This document shows positions 17,554 through 27,127 of a stretch of 64,000 bases of DNA, in pieces; positions within the stretch are counted from its first letter, which is position 1, and each line of letters opens with the position of its first letter. Under the pieces are notes generated by a model. It worked only from the letters and a program-made list of their open reading frames with translations, was not told the DNA's origin and did not search any database. Source of the DNA: JAIYDQ01 sp034408855 (GTDB lineage: Bacteria; Planctomycetota; Planctomycetia; Pirellulales; Pirellulaceae); contig JAWXCK010000080.1 in assembly GCA_034408855.1 (NCBI GenBank), forward strand, positions 1 to 64,000. The letters are read 5' to 3'. A program made the translations under genes and the position numbers.

Positions 17554-20346
17554 ATGAGCGGTTTTGAATTGGACGATTTTCCACGTCGAAACTCTCGACA
17601 TCATGTTCACAAAGGACTGGTGATGGACTTGGCCTTGCTGCTCCTTGGCGGCAGCACACTTTGGTTGGCTTGCCGCTATCTATCGTTCGATGATACGCGT
17701 CCGCTCTATAACGCCTGGACCTATCTCGTTGCGATACCGATTGGGTTACTGGCAGTCGATTGGCTGCTGCGATCGATTGTTAGTCGATTTGTAGAACGAA
17801 CGCTCCAGTTGGCTTTTCTATTGAGCATGCTCGTCCATCTGCTAATGACGATGGGTGCGGTCAACCTCATGCTTTTCGCAAACTCTGAGTCTGATTTACC
17901 GGAAGCATTGGTGTCCATTCAGGCTGCCCAAGAGCAGCCCAGCAGCGTGCCCGAGTACGTCCACAATTCCGAAAACTTAAACGCCGCAAAACCCGACTAT
18001 ATGCGACCTGTCGAGACCGCTGAAGCTGAAGCGGCCGCTAAAGAGTCGACCAAGCAAGATATCGAGCATCCATCGATAGTCCCCAAGCTAGCAGCGACTC
18101 CCGATGCGGTCCTAGAACCCCCCACAGCCCGCATGGAGAAAGCCAAGAACGAAGTAAAAGTCGCCGAGATAAAGTCCGAGAAAGCAAAATTAGAAAAGCC
18201 GGAGCTGGCTAGTTTTGAACGCGAAACTCCGAAGCCTATCGACATTCCGCCCTCGAAGGATCTCGCCAAGAGCCCTCATGAATCGCGAGACGATCTCGCA
18301 CCGACGGAATCCGAATCGCCTAAACGCGAAACGAAATCGTCGGTCGAGGTCGCTCAATGGAAGCCAATGGAACCGAATCCGATATCGTCTTTCGAGCCCA
18401 AACTGGAGCTATCGAAGGCCCCTCGACGAAAACCGAGTAAAGATTTTGAGCTACCTGCGATTGAAGATCGAAAGATCGAGCTAGCTAAGCGCGATCTGAC
18501 GCGCGAAAGCGCTGCGCGATTGCCAGATTCTTCCAGCAGCCGAGTGCCGTTATTAGACTTGCCAAACTCGTTGAATGGCGACATTGCCAATCAAACAGCG
18601 GCCAACTCGCTTGATCGTCCTTCCGATCCAGGCGATTCATTGAAGTCGATCGGTAACCGTGAGCTTGCATCGACAATCGGCGGTTCGATCTCCAGTGCCG
18701 CACTCGAAGGATGGGCGGAAGCGGGCGCTTCTACGATCCGTCCTGGCGGCGGGTCTCAGCCGTCAAGGCTTCCTTCGCGATCCTTAGGGTCCTCGACTCT
18801 TGAAGACGTTCAAATTTCAGGTACTGGGAACAGCCCACGCAAAACTGAGATCGGTCGCAACTCAGCTCCGACTTCGCACACGGCCATTCCCGTACCCCAG
18901 GGCTCCATTTCTTCGATGCAAGACGAACAAAGTCAGGAGTCATCGAATGGACTTGCGGCATCAGAATTCGGTAGCGAGAAACGCCAAACGACCAACCAAA
19001 AATCGGGGAGCCAAGAATCACTTCGTGAATTATCAGCGGGACTCGATGACGTCCAACCAATCCCCGACATCACTCACCAATCATCGCGTTCACTATCTGC
19101 GTCGATTCCTCGACGGGGAACTTCCATTGATTTAGACCTATCGTTGGATTTACCTGGGTTACCTGGTCCAAAAAAACTTCCTCGACTTCCTTCAGCGAGA
19201 CCAATTCCCAACGCTCCAGCCGTTCCTATTCCTGCTCCCGCATTCCAACAGCGGATCGCAAGAAACGATGGAACAGCAGACTCGACTGACCTTGGCGAAT
19301 TCGGGCCGGCTACCGAAGCGGCGATTGAACGAGGTCTTGAGTTCCTAGCGAAACATCAACGTTCCGATGGTTCGTGGCGACTAGAAGATTTTGGCGACAA
19401 CCCGCGACTACACAGTCACACCGCCGCAACGGCTCTTTCATTGTTAGCCTTTCAAGGAGCAGGCTATTCGCATCGCCAATACCATTACGCACCCGTCTGC
19501 AAATCGGCACTCGAGTATCTTTTGGCGAACCAACAACCCGATGGCGACCTCTATATCCCAACCGATGAAGCCTCCAATGCGAATGCGAGATTTTATTCGC
19601 ACAGCATTGCCGCCCTGGCTATTTGCGAAGCGTTCGGTATGACGCAAGACGAAGCGTTGCGAGAACCAGCTCAACGGGCTGTCAAGTTCATGGTCAAGAC
19701 ACAGGACCCCGTCGGCGGCGGCTGGCGCTATCAGCCAGGGCTTGAATCGGACACGAGTGTCTCGGGTTGGTTCATGATGGCGCTCAAGAGTGCTGAACTA
19801 GCCGGTTTGGATGTCCCCAAATCGACGTTCGATGGGATCAAGAGTTGGCTTGATAAAGCACAAGCGTCACCCGCCGAGCGACATCTTTATCGCTATAACC
19901 CACTGGCGGTCGACAACGCCGCTACGCGACATGGCCTGACTCCCAATCCTACGATGACCGGAGTTGGACTGCTGATGCGTTTGTACTTGGGTTGGCGACG
20001 CGATACTCCCGACATGATACGCGGTGCGGATTATTTGCTGGAACATGTTCCCGAAGAAGGTACGCTTAAAAATCCGAAACGCGATACTTACTATTGGTAC
20101 TACGCAACGCAAGTTCTCTTTCATATGGGCGGCGATCGCTGGAAGCGTTGGAATAGCCAACTCCATCCGATGCTGATTGGATCGCAACAACTCGAAGGCG
20201 ATCAGATGGGTTCATGGAACCCAGCCGGTCCGATTCCCGACCGCTGGGGACCTTTCGCCGGCCGTTTGTACGTGACGACTCTGAACCTACTTTCACTCGA
20301 AGTCTACTATCGCCACCTACCAATCTATGAAGAAACGGCTCGATGA
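17554..20346 (+). CDS. Membrane-anchored protein with C-terminal squalene-cyclase-like toroid domain
   Basis: A 930-residue protein. Three membrane segments lie at about 21-43, 53-76 and 83-110. A long charged, Pro/Ser-rich linker (about 111-580) follows, then a helical toroid domain (about 584-930). The domain has repeated QxxDGSW-type turns, such as KHQRSDGSWRLEDF, ANQQPDGDLYIP and TQDPVGGGWRYQP. This (alpha/alpha)6 fold occurs in terpene cyclases, prenyltransferases and alpha-2-macroglobulin thioester domains. The DxDD motif of class II cyclases is not seen, so it is probably not a terpene cyclase. It lies with ExbB and ExbD and has the linker layout of a TonB-like transducer. That role is my inference. 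Confidence 0.75.
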   Translation: MSGFELDDFPRRNSRHHVHKGLVMDLALLLLGGSTLWLACRYLSFDDTRPLYNAWTYLVAIPIGLLAVDWLLRSIVSRFVERTLQLAFLLSMLVHLLMTMGAVNLMLFANSESDLPEALVSIQAAQEQPSSVPEYVHNSENLNAAKPDYMRPVETAEAEAAAKESTKQDIEHPSIVPKLAATPDAVLEPPTARMEKAKNEVKVAEIKSEKAKLEKPELASFERETPKPIDIPPSKDLAKSPHESRDDLAPTESESPKRETKSSVEVAQWKPMEPNPISSFEPKLELSKAPRRKPSKDFELPAIEDRKIELAKRDLTRESAARLPDSSSSRVPLLDLPNSLNGDIANQTAANSLDRPSDPGDSLKSIGNRELASTIGGSISSAALEGWAEAGASTIRPGGGSQPSRLPSRSLGSSTLEDVQISGTGNSPRKTEIGRNSAPTSHTAIPVPQGSISSMQDEQSQESSNGLAASEFGSEKRQTTNQKSGSQESLRELSAGLDDVQPIPDITHQSSRSLSASIPRRGTSIDLDLSLDLPGLPGPKKLPRLPSARPIPNAPAVPIPAPAFQQRIARNDGTADSTDLGEFGPATEAAIERGLEFLAKHQRSDGSWRLEDFGDNPRLHSHTAATALSLLAFQGAGYSHRQYHYAPVCKSALEYLLANQQPDGDLYIPTDEASNANARFYSHSIAALAICEAFGMTQDEALREPAQRAVKFMVKTQDPVGGGWRYQPGLESDTSVSGWFMMALKSAELAGLDVPKSTFDGIKSWLDKAQASPAERHLYRYNPLAVDNAATRHGLTPNPTMTGVGLLMRLYLGWRRDTPDMIRGADYLLEHVPEEGTLKNPKRDTYYWYYATQVLFHMGGDRWKRWNSQLHPMLIGSQQLEGDQMGSWNPAGPIPDRWGPFAGRLYVTTLNLLSLEVYYRHLPIYEETAR

Positions 20347-22691
20347 ATAGAATGCTTTTGTTGCCGGTCATCGTGTATTTGTCGTCTCTGATTGGCCTCG
20401 CTGCGATCAACGCCCAAGAAGCGATTACGTCGACAACGTTTCTACATCAAGCCAAAACCGTTCTGCCGATCGAGGATCGCTATGACTATCACAAAACGTT
20501 TCTATCCGGCTCGATTCACTCACTGAAACGCAGTCCCCAGGCAGTGGTCAGCGACGATGAAATCGAGATCAAGTCCGGCGAGTGGACGATTTTGGTTCAC
20601 CCAAAAAGCGGACCGCTCACAACCTTTGCTCTGAAGGATACTCGCGAGTATTTCCAGAATGCGATGCAGGTCCGGCTCGATTTTAAAAACATAGATTCCT
20701 TGCAAGGCTGGCCGAAACACCCTGGCACTATTGTAGCGGGCACACGCGAGCAACTCGCGGCTCACAGCAAGGGTAACGAAGCGATTGGCGAGCCATTGCA
20801 GAGTAGCAAGGACTATGAAATCCGAGTAAGCGAACAGCAGATTTGCGTTTGTGGCTTTGACGATGCAGGCGTCATGCACGGTTTGTTCCATCTCCAATCT
20901 CGCATGAGTCTTCGTGAAGGCCCTTTTTTGCCGCGAAATTTTCATATCGTTCGAAAGAGTCTCTATCAAACGCGAATGGTTCTCTCGTGGCTTGGTTGGA
21001 TGCAATGGCCCGATAAGTATCTATCGCATCTGGCACACGATGGTTACGACGCGATTTTTGCCTCGGTATACGCCAATCCCAACGGCGTTGAAGGACCTCC
21101 GCATTACGATCTCATTCGCATACAAGACGCCAAGAAACTTCACGACCTAGCGGCCAGAGCCGCCAAATACGGAATACGTGTCTACGCAGCCATACTCTTT
21201 GCCAACACCGGCGAGGACGACAACAAAGCTCTATTGCGCGAGCATGTTCGGGACATTGTCACGAAGTTTCCCGACATCCGAGGCTATGTCTTGCTGACCG
21301 AAGGTTTTTACTACAAGAAGTTTTTCGGGGCCGGGGGACAGGGCGATCAAGATTTGAATGAATGGACCGACAAGTGGACTGAAGCTGTCGGGATTGTTTC
21401 TGAAGAATGCCATCGGATCGATCCTGCTATCGAAGTCCTACCATGGGAATACAACATTGACTTTCGTCCAGAACGTGTCGAGCTGAAGCGACGCGTCGTC
21501 AGCAAGTTACCGGCGGATACGATTCCGCTTCTCACATGGGAAAATGGAAAGCAGTTCGAGTTCGATGGTTTGAAAGGATATTTGCGAGATTACTCGATCA
21601 GTCAAGTCGGACCTGCCGAAGTTGCTGAAGCTCAGATCGACGAAGCCAAACGTCGCGGAATGAAGGCCTACTGCAAAGCCGATTGTTACGCGACATGGCA
21701 GTTCGGAACGCTTCCCTACCTACCGTGTGCTCAACAGTGGCAGCGTCGATACGCAGCCTTAGAAAAATCAGGAATCAACGGGACACTCGAATCGTGGAGC
21801 AACGGCTACAAACCGAATTTTGTTGCCGAGTTGCGCTGCTGGTCAAGCTGGACAGATTCGTTGCCGGATGATGAATTACTGAAGTTGACCGCAGGTCGTA
21901 TCTTTGGCTCAGAATCTGCAACTGATGTCGTTCAAGCTTGGAATCATTTCAGTCAGGCGATTCAGTTAGTCCCCGATACCGGACCATCGATGGGGACCAA
22001 CAATGCGGTCGCACATCCGCTGTTCTTCCTCGACCCACCGCCGCGCATCATGACGCTTCACAATTCGTGGTGGGACGAAGAAAAGAAAACACCGTGGCGC
22101 CATCGGATGGTCGATGCATGGCCCTATTGCCATCGCATGATGATCTTTATGCCCGACTTTACCAACAAGAAAAACAATGCCGAAAGCTACGCTCGAGCCC
22201 GCTCGGGAATTGGCAACACTGGAACGACTGCATTGCCGAAATCGTTTTCGGTTCTCCCGGTCTTCAATAAGTACCTGTTGAAAGCCGCCGACGAATTAGA
22301 AGTAGGTCTCAAGCTTTATCGCAAAGCCGCCGCTTCCACGCCCATTGAAAAGCAACCAGCGGCATTCAAAGAAGTCCTCGTTGCCGAACACATGCAACGA
22401 ATGCTTCGGAGCCTCAATGCGATTCTTGAATTCGAGGATCATCGATTGCGGCTCCAGGCGACATCCAGCTCCGATGAGGCAAGCTCTATTTTGGAATCGA
22501 TGTCGATCATTTTGAGAGACGAGATCGTTCGTACCGAAGAATCTTTATTAACTGCTCGACTCGACTCGCGATTCGGCTACGAATGCGAAATGGACTACGT
22601 TTATAGCCCGATGGTCATCGACGAAAAGTTGCGTCTCCTTCATAGAACCCTCGACGAGGAGATACCAGCTTTCCGCAAGCCCTCTCGGTAG
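20343..22691 (+). CDS. Exported glycoside-hydrolase-like protein with alpha-glucuronidase-type N-terminal domain
   Basis: A 782-residue protein with a signal peptide (RMLLLPVIVYLSSLIGLA, cleaved near NAQ). It overlaps the toroid gene by 4 bp (ATGA). Residues about 70-200 resemble the beta-sandwich domain found before GH20 and GH67/115 barrels, with ALKDTREYFQ and YEIRVSEQQICVCGFDDAGVMHG. The barrel follows (about 205-500), with KYLSHLAHDGYDAIF, AAKYGIRVYAAILF and YVLLTEGFYYKKFF; the Glu of TEGF is a candidate catalytic residue. A helical C-terminus completes it. The substrate and exact GH family are uncertain. It is probably a periplasmic or secreted polysaccharide-degrading enzyme. Confidence 0.72.
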   Translation: MNRMLLLPVIVYLSSLIGLAAINAQEAITSTTFLHQAKTVLPIEDRYDYHKTFLSGSIHSLKRSPQAVVSDDEIEIKSGEWTILVHPKSGPLTTFALKDTREYFQNAMQVRLDFKNIDSLQGWPKHPGTIVAGTREQLAAHSKGNEAIGEPLQSSKDYEIRVSEQQICVCGFDDAGVMHGLFHLQSRMSLREGPFLPRNFHIVRKSLYQTRMVLSWLGWMQWPDKYLSHLAHDGYDAIFASVYANPNGVEGPPHYDLIRIQDAKKLHDLAARAAKYGIRVYAAILFANTGEDDNKALLREHVRDIVTKFPDIRGYVLLTEGFYYKKFFGAGGQGDQDLNEWTDKWTEAVGIVSEECHRIDPAIEVLPWEYNIDFRPERVELKRRVVSKLPADTIPLLTWENGKQFEFDGLKGYLRDYSISQVGPAEVAEAQIDEAKRRGMKAYCKADCYATWQFGTLPYLPCAQQWQRRYAALEKSGINGTLESWSNGYKPNFVAELRCWSSWTDSLPDDELLKLTAGRIFGSESATDVVQAWNHFSQAIQLVPDTGPSMGTNNAVAHPLFFLDPPPRIMTLHNSWWDEEKKTPWRHRMVDAWPYCHRMMIFMPDFTNKKNNAESYARARSGIGNTGTTALPKSFSVLPVFNKYLLKAADELEVGLKLYRKAAASTPIEKQPAAFKEVLVAEHMQRMLRSLNAILEFEDHRLRLQATSSSDEASSILESMSIILRDEIVRTEESLLTARLDSRFGYECEMDYVYSPMVIDEKLRLLHRTLDEEIPAFRKPSR

Positions 22692-23030
22692 TCCAACTCT
22701 CCCAAGTTGCTTATATTTTCGTCCTTCCTGCTGGCGATTAAATCAACAAGCCGCTGGCGCCATCGGCTCACGACTGAGTGCAGTCGAAATAATCAATACC
22801 CCCACGAATTCAGGGCGACCACAAATCCAAGAACCGAATCGATGGCCTTCCTAACCGAAAAGTCCTCCATTTTTCTATGAAAAATCGCTCCGAAACGGCG
22901 TCAAAACCGGCATTTACTTGACACTGCGGGCTGTGGAACTTAGTATCGAATAGTGGGGGAATTCCCCGTTTCAGCTCGTCAAACCTGGCCCAGGTTCGCT
23001 TTTCGTCTCATATAGCTTGACTGCCTCCCT
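22692..23030. other. Intergenic region with dispersed repeat and a GGGGAATTCCCC palindrome
   Basis: The stretch 22722-22775 contains ATTAAATCAACAAGCCG followed by CGGCTCACGAC and matches the repeats at 4758-4919 and 15807-15900. GGGGAATTCCCC (22956-22967) is a perfect 12-bp palindrome near the next gene. No gene is seen. The next gene begins at 23031 with no obvious ribosome-binding site. Confidence 0.5.
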
Positions 23031-24506
23031 ATGGAACTCACGGGAATTCTATTTCTAGTCGTAGTCCTCCTCTGCTTTACGCTATTTATCTTTGCGTTAG
23101 TGAAAGCCTTTTCAGGTTGGGGCGTCCTGTATACCATCGTTTTGGTCTTCACCTTTCTATCGTGCCTAACTTTCCTCTTTGCTGCGGCCGGTGTAGCTTC
23201 ACGCCGAATCGCTTGGGTTCGCGTTCATGATCAACTAAAACAACAGGTTGATAAGCTCGAAGAAGAAGCGAAACGGTTAAAGTATGGCGACATTTATCGA
23301 CCGACTGCCGACTTGGATAGCTTGGTGCCAATCGCGAACGAAGTCAGTCGGCTGACCGTCGAACGCGGTCGGACATGGCGAGGCGCTACCCTTACAAAAT
23401 TCGAAGTCGATTCTGTTCGGCTTACCATGGCCGCCAAACTTGCGGACGCACCTCCGCCAGGTGGCGTACAAGCACCGCCGACTCCCGAAGTCAACGGCGA
23501 TTTGCCGGTCGAGCATTTAGTTTACGCCTACAGTGAAGATGCAGGCGAGGACGGAAAGGTACTTCCCAAAACCTATCTGGGTGAATACGTCGTCGCCGAA
23601 AGCCAAGGCGGCAGCGCCGTCCTTCGACCCGTAGTCGAACTCTTGCCGACTCAGATCACTGCGGCCAAGAACTCGACATCATGGACGATCTTTGAAATGC
23701 TTCCGCTCGATTCGCATGTCGCCTTTGCTGAACCGAATTCCAAGCGAACCAACGAAAATGAGTTTGGAAGAATGGACGCCAAGGTCATCGCGGAACTATT
23801 GAACATTCAAGTTGATTTGCTCGAACGCGATATTAGCCAACTGAATCCCGACGAAGCCACACAAGCAAAACTTTTGCGATCGTATGTCGAGGACGGCAGC
23901 CGGGCGCGTGAAAACGAACTGCCAGGTAACATTTGGAATCGCATTGAATTCCTGAAAGACCACACCGACAAATCGGTCGATAGCGAAGAAAAGCGAATTG
24001 CAACCGACGGCGGCTACTTCGATTCGAGTGGACGAACCGTCGATGCTCGGCTGCGCCGCCCAGAGAAGCAAGGTGAAATCGCCTTCAAAAAAGGGCAACA
24101 AGTCCTCTTCATCAAATCGTATGCCGACCAGCTCATTGAGCAGGGCATTGCGAAGCTCATTGAACCTATCTTTGTTCGTCCGATCAACGACTATTCGATC
24201 GCATTCAATGAAGCCCGAACGCAAGCAACGCGAGCTCTTCAAGACGCCGAAACGCTCAAGCGTCAAATCGAACAAGTACAAGCGACGATCGACGTCGCGC
24301 AAGAGCAAGTCGTCTTTCGCCGGAACGAAGAAGTTCAACTGACCAAAGATCGGACTCAATACGACAAAGAACTCGTCGTCATTACCTCGGAAACCGAGCG
24401 GCTAACCCAAGCCGTCCAAGACACCAAGAGTGAGCTGAGCCGCCTCTATCGAGCCAGCCAAGAACATTACGACCGCATGGTCAGAACCCAGCAATCGCGG
24501 CCCTAG
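23031..24506 (+). CDS. Membrane protein with C-terminal coiled coil, unknown function
   Basis: A 491-residue protein. Two membrane segments stand at the N-terminus (about 4-25 and 30-55; LTGILFLVVVLLCFTLFIFA and the following LVFTFLSCLTFLF). A mixed region spans 60-390 with a Pro-rich piece (APPPGGVQAPPTP). A long coiled coil follows at about 395-480, rich in Glu, Gln and Arg. I do not recognise a family. The layout of membrane anchor, soluble domain and coiled coil suggests an oligomeric envelope protein. It stands alone, with a PEP-CTERM gene about 120 bp downstream on the same strand. Confidence 0.72.
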   Translation: MELTGILFLVVVLLCFTLFIFALVKAFSGWGVLYTIVLVFTFLSCLTFLFAAAGVASRRIAWVRVHDQLKQQVDKLEEEAKRLKYGDIYRPTADLDSLVPIANEVSRLTVERGRTWRGATLTKFEVDSVRLTMAAKLADAPPPGGVQAPPTPEVNGDLPVEHLVYAYSEDAGEDGKVLPKTYLGEYVVAESQGGSAVLRPVVELLPTQITAAKNSTSWTIFEMLPLDSHVAFAEPNSKRTNENEFGRMDAKVIAELLNIQVDLLERDISQLNPDEATQAKLLRSYVEDGSRARENELPGNIWNRIEFLKDHTDKSVDSEEKRIATDGGYFDSSGRTVDARLRRPEKQGEIAFKKGQQVLFIKSYADQLIEQGIAKLIEPIFVRPINDYSIAFNEARTQATRALQDAETLKRQIEQVQATIDVAQEQVVFRRNEEVQLTKDRTQYDKELVVITSETERLTQAVQDTKSELSRLYRASQEHYDRMVRTQQSRP

Positions 24507-24625
24507 CATCGCGTTACTAACGAATTGACTGCCGATCTTTCACAGATCATAATAGAGTTTGAATTACCTTTCGACCTACCCACTCATGGAACTATTGTCT
24601 CGATGGTTCCAACCCTCTTTTATGG

Positions 24626-25309
24626 ATGTATATGCGATCCAACCTTGCTTATGCGGTAGCCTTATCGATGGCTTCGCTTCTTGGACCGAATTTGAATGCG
24701 GCTATCGTTTGGAACGAGAGCACCACCCAGCTTTCCAGAAACAATGTTTCACCGACGAATTTGGGGACTTTGCTCGAGGGTACATCGTCCATTTTGGCGA
24801 ACGTCCAAAATTCGGCGGGGAACGTCGATTATTTTAGGTTTACTATTCCGGTAAACTTTCGACTCGATACGATGATTGTGTCGTCGTACAGCGGCGGTGA
24901 TGGTTTAGCTTTTCTCTCGATGGATGATGCTGCGACGTTTCCTTTTACGCGTCAGCAAATGAACAATAATAATCCGTTCCCAGATGAAACACAGTTCATT
25001 GGCGGGACAACGTTCGGACCTGGCAACGGTTCGGTCGGGATCGATATTCTCACATCTAGTACCACCAACGGTATCGGCGGTCGCTTCATTGGCCAGCAGC
25101 CATTGGCGGGTCAAACCACCGCCGCACGCTACGATTGGCTTGGACCAGGAACCTATTCTGTCTACGTCCAACAGACTGGTCCGTTGACACAGTACACTTT
25201 GGATCTCGGCGTCATTGCAGCGGTCCCCGAGCCCTCCGCCGCAATGTTATCGATCGTTTCAGTTGCCTGCCTAGCAATGAGAAGAAAAAGCCGTTTCCGT
25301 AATTCTTAG
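24626..25309 (+). CDS. PEP-CTERM-anchored surface protein
   Basis: A 227-residue protein with a signal peptide (AYAVALSMASLLGPNLNA). The C-terminal sorting signal is typical: VPEPSAAMLSIVSVACLAMR, followed by RKSR. An exosortase would cleave near PEP during transfer to the cell surface. The central part is a beta-rich domain. It contains VDYFRFTIPVNFRLDTMIVS, which resembles the PPC-like or DVUA0089-like domains of such proteins. The matching exosortase is not in this window. An overlapping frame at 24559-24837 is a shadow. Confidence 0.82.
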   Translation: MYMRSNLAYAVALSMASLLGPNLNAAIVWNESTTQLSRNNVSPTNLGTLLEGTSSILANVQNSAGNVDYFRFTIPVNFRLDTMIVSSYSGGDGLAFLSMDDAATFPFTRQQMNNNNPFPDETQFIGGTTFGPGNGSVGIDILTSSTTNGIGGRFIGQQPLAGQTTAARYDWLGPGTYSVYVQQTGPLTQYTLDLGVIAAVPEPSAAMLSIVSVACLAMRRKSRFRNS

Positions 25310-25316
25310 CGATCGG

Positions 25317-25334
25317 TTGTTCGGTGACGAACAA
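25317..25334. terminator. Hairpin between convergent PEP-CTERM and trpD genes
   Basis: TTGTTCG (25317-25323) pairs perfectly with CGAACAA (25328-25334) around GTGA. It occupies most of a 32-bp gap between two convergent stop codons, so a role as bidirectional terminator is likely. There is no T-run. Confidence 0.45.
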
Positions 25335-25341
25335 GAGTCTT

Positions 25342-26349
25342 CTACTGGCTCATCGAAGCCAGCTTCTGTAACGTTTCTTTGGCGGCTCCGCTATCGACAG
25401 CTCGTGCGCATCGTTGGACAGCGAGCTTAAGATCTGTTTCTAAGCCGCCGAGCCATATTCCGGCACCTGCGTTAGCCAACACCATATCGCGCGGCGCGCC
25501 ATGTTGTCCGTCGAGGATCGAACGAATCATCATTGCGCTTTCTTGTGGGGTCTCGGCGTGCAAGGTCGCTGAATCGATCATCGAGAGACCAAAATCGCTT
25601 GGCGTCCAGGAAAGAGTCTCGATCGTACCGTTGCGAACTAAGTACGCCATGGTCTTACCGGCGAGCGAAATCTCGTCCATCCCATCTTCACCACGGACGA
25701 CTAACGCAGCTTGGATCGGCAGTTGAGCCACCGCAGCAGCAATTTTGGCGTGCAAGTCTTCTCTGCCAACGCCGAGAACTTGAAAAGCCGCACCGGCTGG
25801 ATTGCAAAGCGGGCCGAGATAATTAAAGAGCGTCGGCACACCGAGCGATCTACGAACTTGCGCAACGTGTCGCATAGCCGGGTGCAAGAGTGGAGCGAAG
25901 CAAAAACAGATCCCGATTTCATCAAGGCATCTTTCCACGACTTCGCGAGGCGCATCGACGCGAATACCCAGTTCCATCAGGACATCCGCCGAGCCGGTGG
26001 CGCTGGTGATTTTTCGATTGCCATGCTTGGCGACCGTCGCTCCGGCAGCAGCGGCCACGATGGCGGCAGCCGTCGAGATGTTAAACGTCTTCGAACCATC
26101 GCCGCCAGTACCACACGTATCGAGTAAGTTAGAGCGATTGGTCTTGATCGATGTCATCGCAATTCGCATCGCCTTGGCCGCTCCGACCAGCTCTGAAACC
26201 GATTCGCCTTTTTCACGCATTGCGAGCAATAATTGCCCCATGACTTCATCGGAAGCTCCCCCCGATAACATCCTTTGAAGAGCCTGTTCCATTTGCTCCG
26301 CTGTCAGATCGTTTCCTCGACGGACTTGTTCAATCAACGATTCCAGCAT
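25342..26349 (-). CDS. trpD: Anthranilate phosphoribosyltransferase
   Basis: A 335-residue enzyme of tryptophan synthesis. It transfers phosphoribose from PRPP to anthranilate. The PRPP-binding GTGGDGSKTFN stretch (80-90) and the KHGNR motif (108-112) are conserved, as are HPAMRHVAQVRRSLGVPTLF and the GEDGMDE metal-binding site. Length fits the family. The start is the ATG at 26349; the frame upstream opens on a TTG and is not supported. No other trp gene is in the window, so it is not in a trp operon here. The toxin-antitoxin pair ends 70 bp upstream on the same strand. Confidence 0.95.
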   Translation of the reverse strand: MLESLIEQVRRGNDLTAEQMEQALQRMLSGGASDEVMGQLLLAMREKGESVSELVGAAKAMRIAMTSIKTNRSNLLDTCGTGGDGSKTFNISTAAAIVAAAAGATVAKHGNRKITSATGSADVLMELGIRVDAPREVVERCLDEIGICFCFAPLLHPAMRHVAQVRRSLGVPTLFNYLGPLCNPAGAAFQVLGVGREDLHAKIAAAVAQLPIQAALVVRGEDGMDEISLAGKTMAYLVRNGTIETLSWTPSDFGLSMIDSATLHAETPQESAMMIRSILDGQHGAPRDMVLANAGAGIWLGGLETDLKLAVQRCARAVDSGAAKETLQKLASMSQ

Positions 26350-26419
26350 GATGGCGGGTAACTCTAGCAAGGGGTAAAAAATAGGGTAACCGTTCAATTG
26401 ACTGGGCGCGTTATGTCGC

Positions 26420-26818
26420 TCACCAGTTTTCGATCTTTAAATCAGATACTCGAGAAAACTCATCGGTACTACGTGTAACGAGCACCATTTCGCGCGACAC
26501 AGCTATCGCGGCTATCATAAGATCGTTTGGCCCGATTGATTTTCCCGAGGCTTCAAGATTAACACGAATTTTTCCATAAGCCGATGCGGCCTGGTCGTCG
26601 AAAGAAAACGACGGAAACCCGCGAAAGAATCGGTCGATCTGTGCATAGTTCTTCTGCGGCTGTTGACTACGCGCAGCCCCGTAAAGCAGCTCGGCCTTCA
26701 CTACCGAACATAACGCTACGTCACCAGGTTTGATTGAACGTAGGGAAGCTTCGATACTGTCGCAACGTTTTCCTCGCAAATATGCGACACATATATTTGT
26801 GTCAAGGAGAAAGGTCAT
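26420..26818 (-). CDS. vapC: PIN-domain toxin, VapC family
   Basis: A 132-residue PIN-domain ribonuclease. The acidic active site is recognisable: D6 (LLDTNICVAYLRG), E43 (VKAELLYGA), D99 (PNDLMIAA) and D119 near the end. VapC toxins cut tRNA or rRNA and block growth unless bound by VapB. Its start overlaps the antitoxin stop (ATGA), typical of toxin-antitoxin pairs. The exact RNA target is unknown. Confidence 0.9.
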   Translation of the reverse strand: MTFLLDTNICVAYLRGKRCDSIEASLRSIKPGDVALCSVVKAELLYGAARSQQPQKNYAQIDRFFRGFPSFSFDDQAASAYGKIRVNLEASGKSIGPNDLMIAAIAVSREMVLVTRSTDEFSRVSDLKIENW

Positions 26819-27063
26819 GGAAAAAAGGCATCTCGTTGTTCAAACTTCATTTGATCATGACGATCGAATGTGGGATCGTCTATGCTGCCCGCCATCTCTC
26901 GGATAAATTTACTCCATTCATCAGATGACATAGTTGTTTCTGACTCGTCGAGCGACTCAACAGTTATTTTTACTTCTCGATTTGCATTGCTTGCGCCAAT
27001 GGGCACAGATAGGTTTAGGATGCCATTGGCATCCACTTTTGATCGAATTTCAATTGACGACAT
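26815..27063 (-). CDS. Antitoxin of VapBC-type pair
   Basis: An 82-residue protein starting at the ATG at 27063, with GGAGG 5 bp upstream. The longer frame beyond it runs over the divergent gene. The N-terminal half (IEIRSKVDANGILNLSVPIG) is consistent with an AbrB-like or similar small DNA-binding fold. The C-terminal half is acidic and then ends in FDRHDQMKFEQRDAFFP, which is probably the toxin-binding tail. It overlaps vapC by 4 bp. By analogy it binds and represses its own promoter in the 64-bp gap to the divergent gene. Confidence 0.78.
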   Translation of the reverse strand: MSSIEIRSKVDANGILNLSVPIGASNANREVKITVESLDESETTMSSDEWSKFIREMAGSIDDPTFDRHDQMKFEQRDAFFP

Positions 27064-27127
27064 AGAGCCTCCAATGTACGAAGCTTGACTGGCTCCATAA
27101 TTATACTCGAAAATTTGAGACGCCTCT

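Noticed and set aside
17554..20346. Toroid protein as a terpene cyclase
   Set aside because: The DxDD motif of class II cyclases is not seen and the protein is membrane-anchored next to ExbB/D.
24559..24837. Frame overlapping the PEP-CTERM gene start
   Set aside because: It is out of frame with the clear signal peptide and PEP-CTERM protein.
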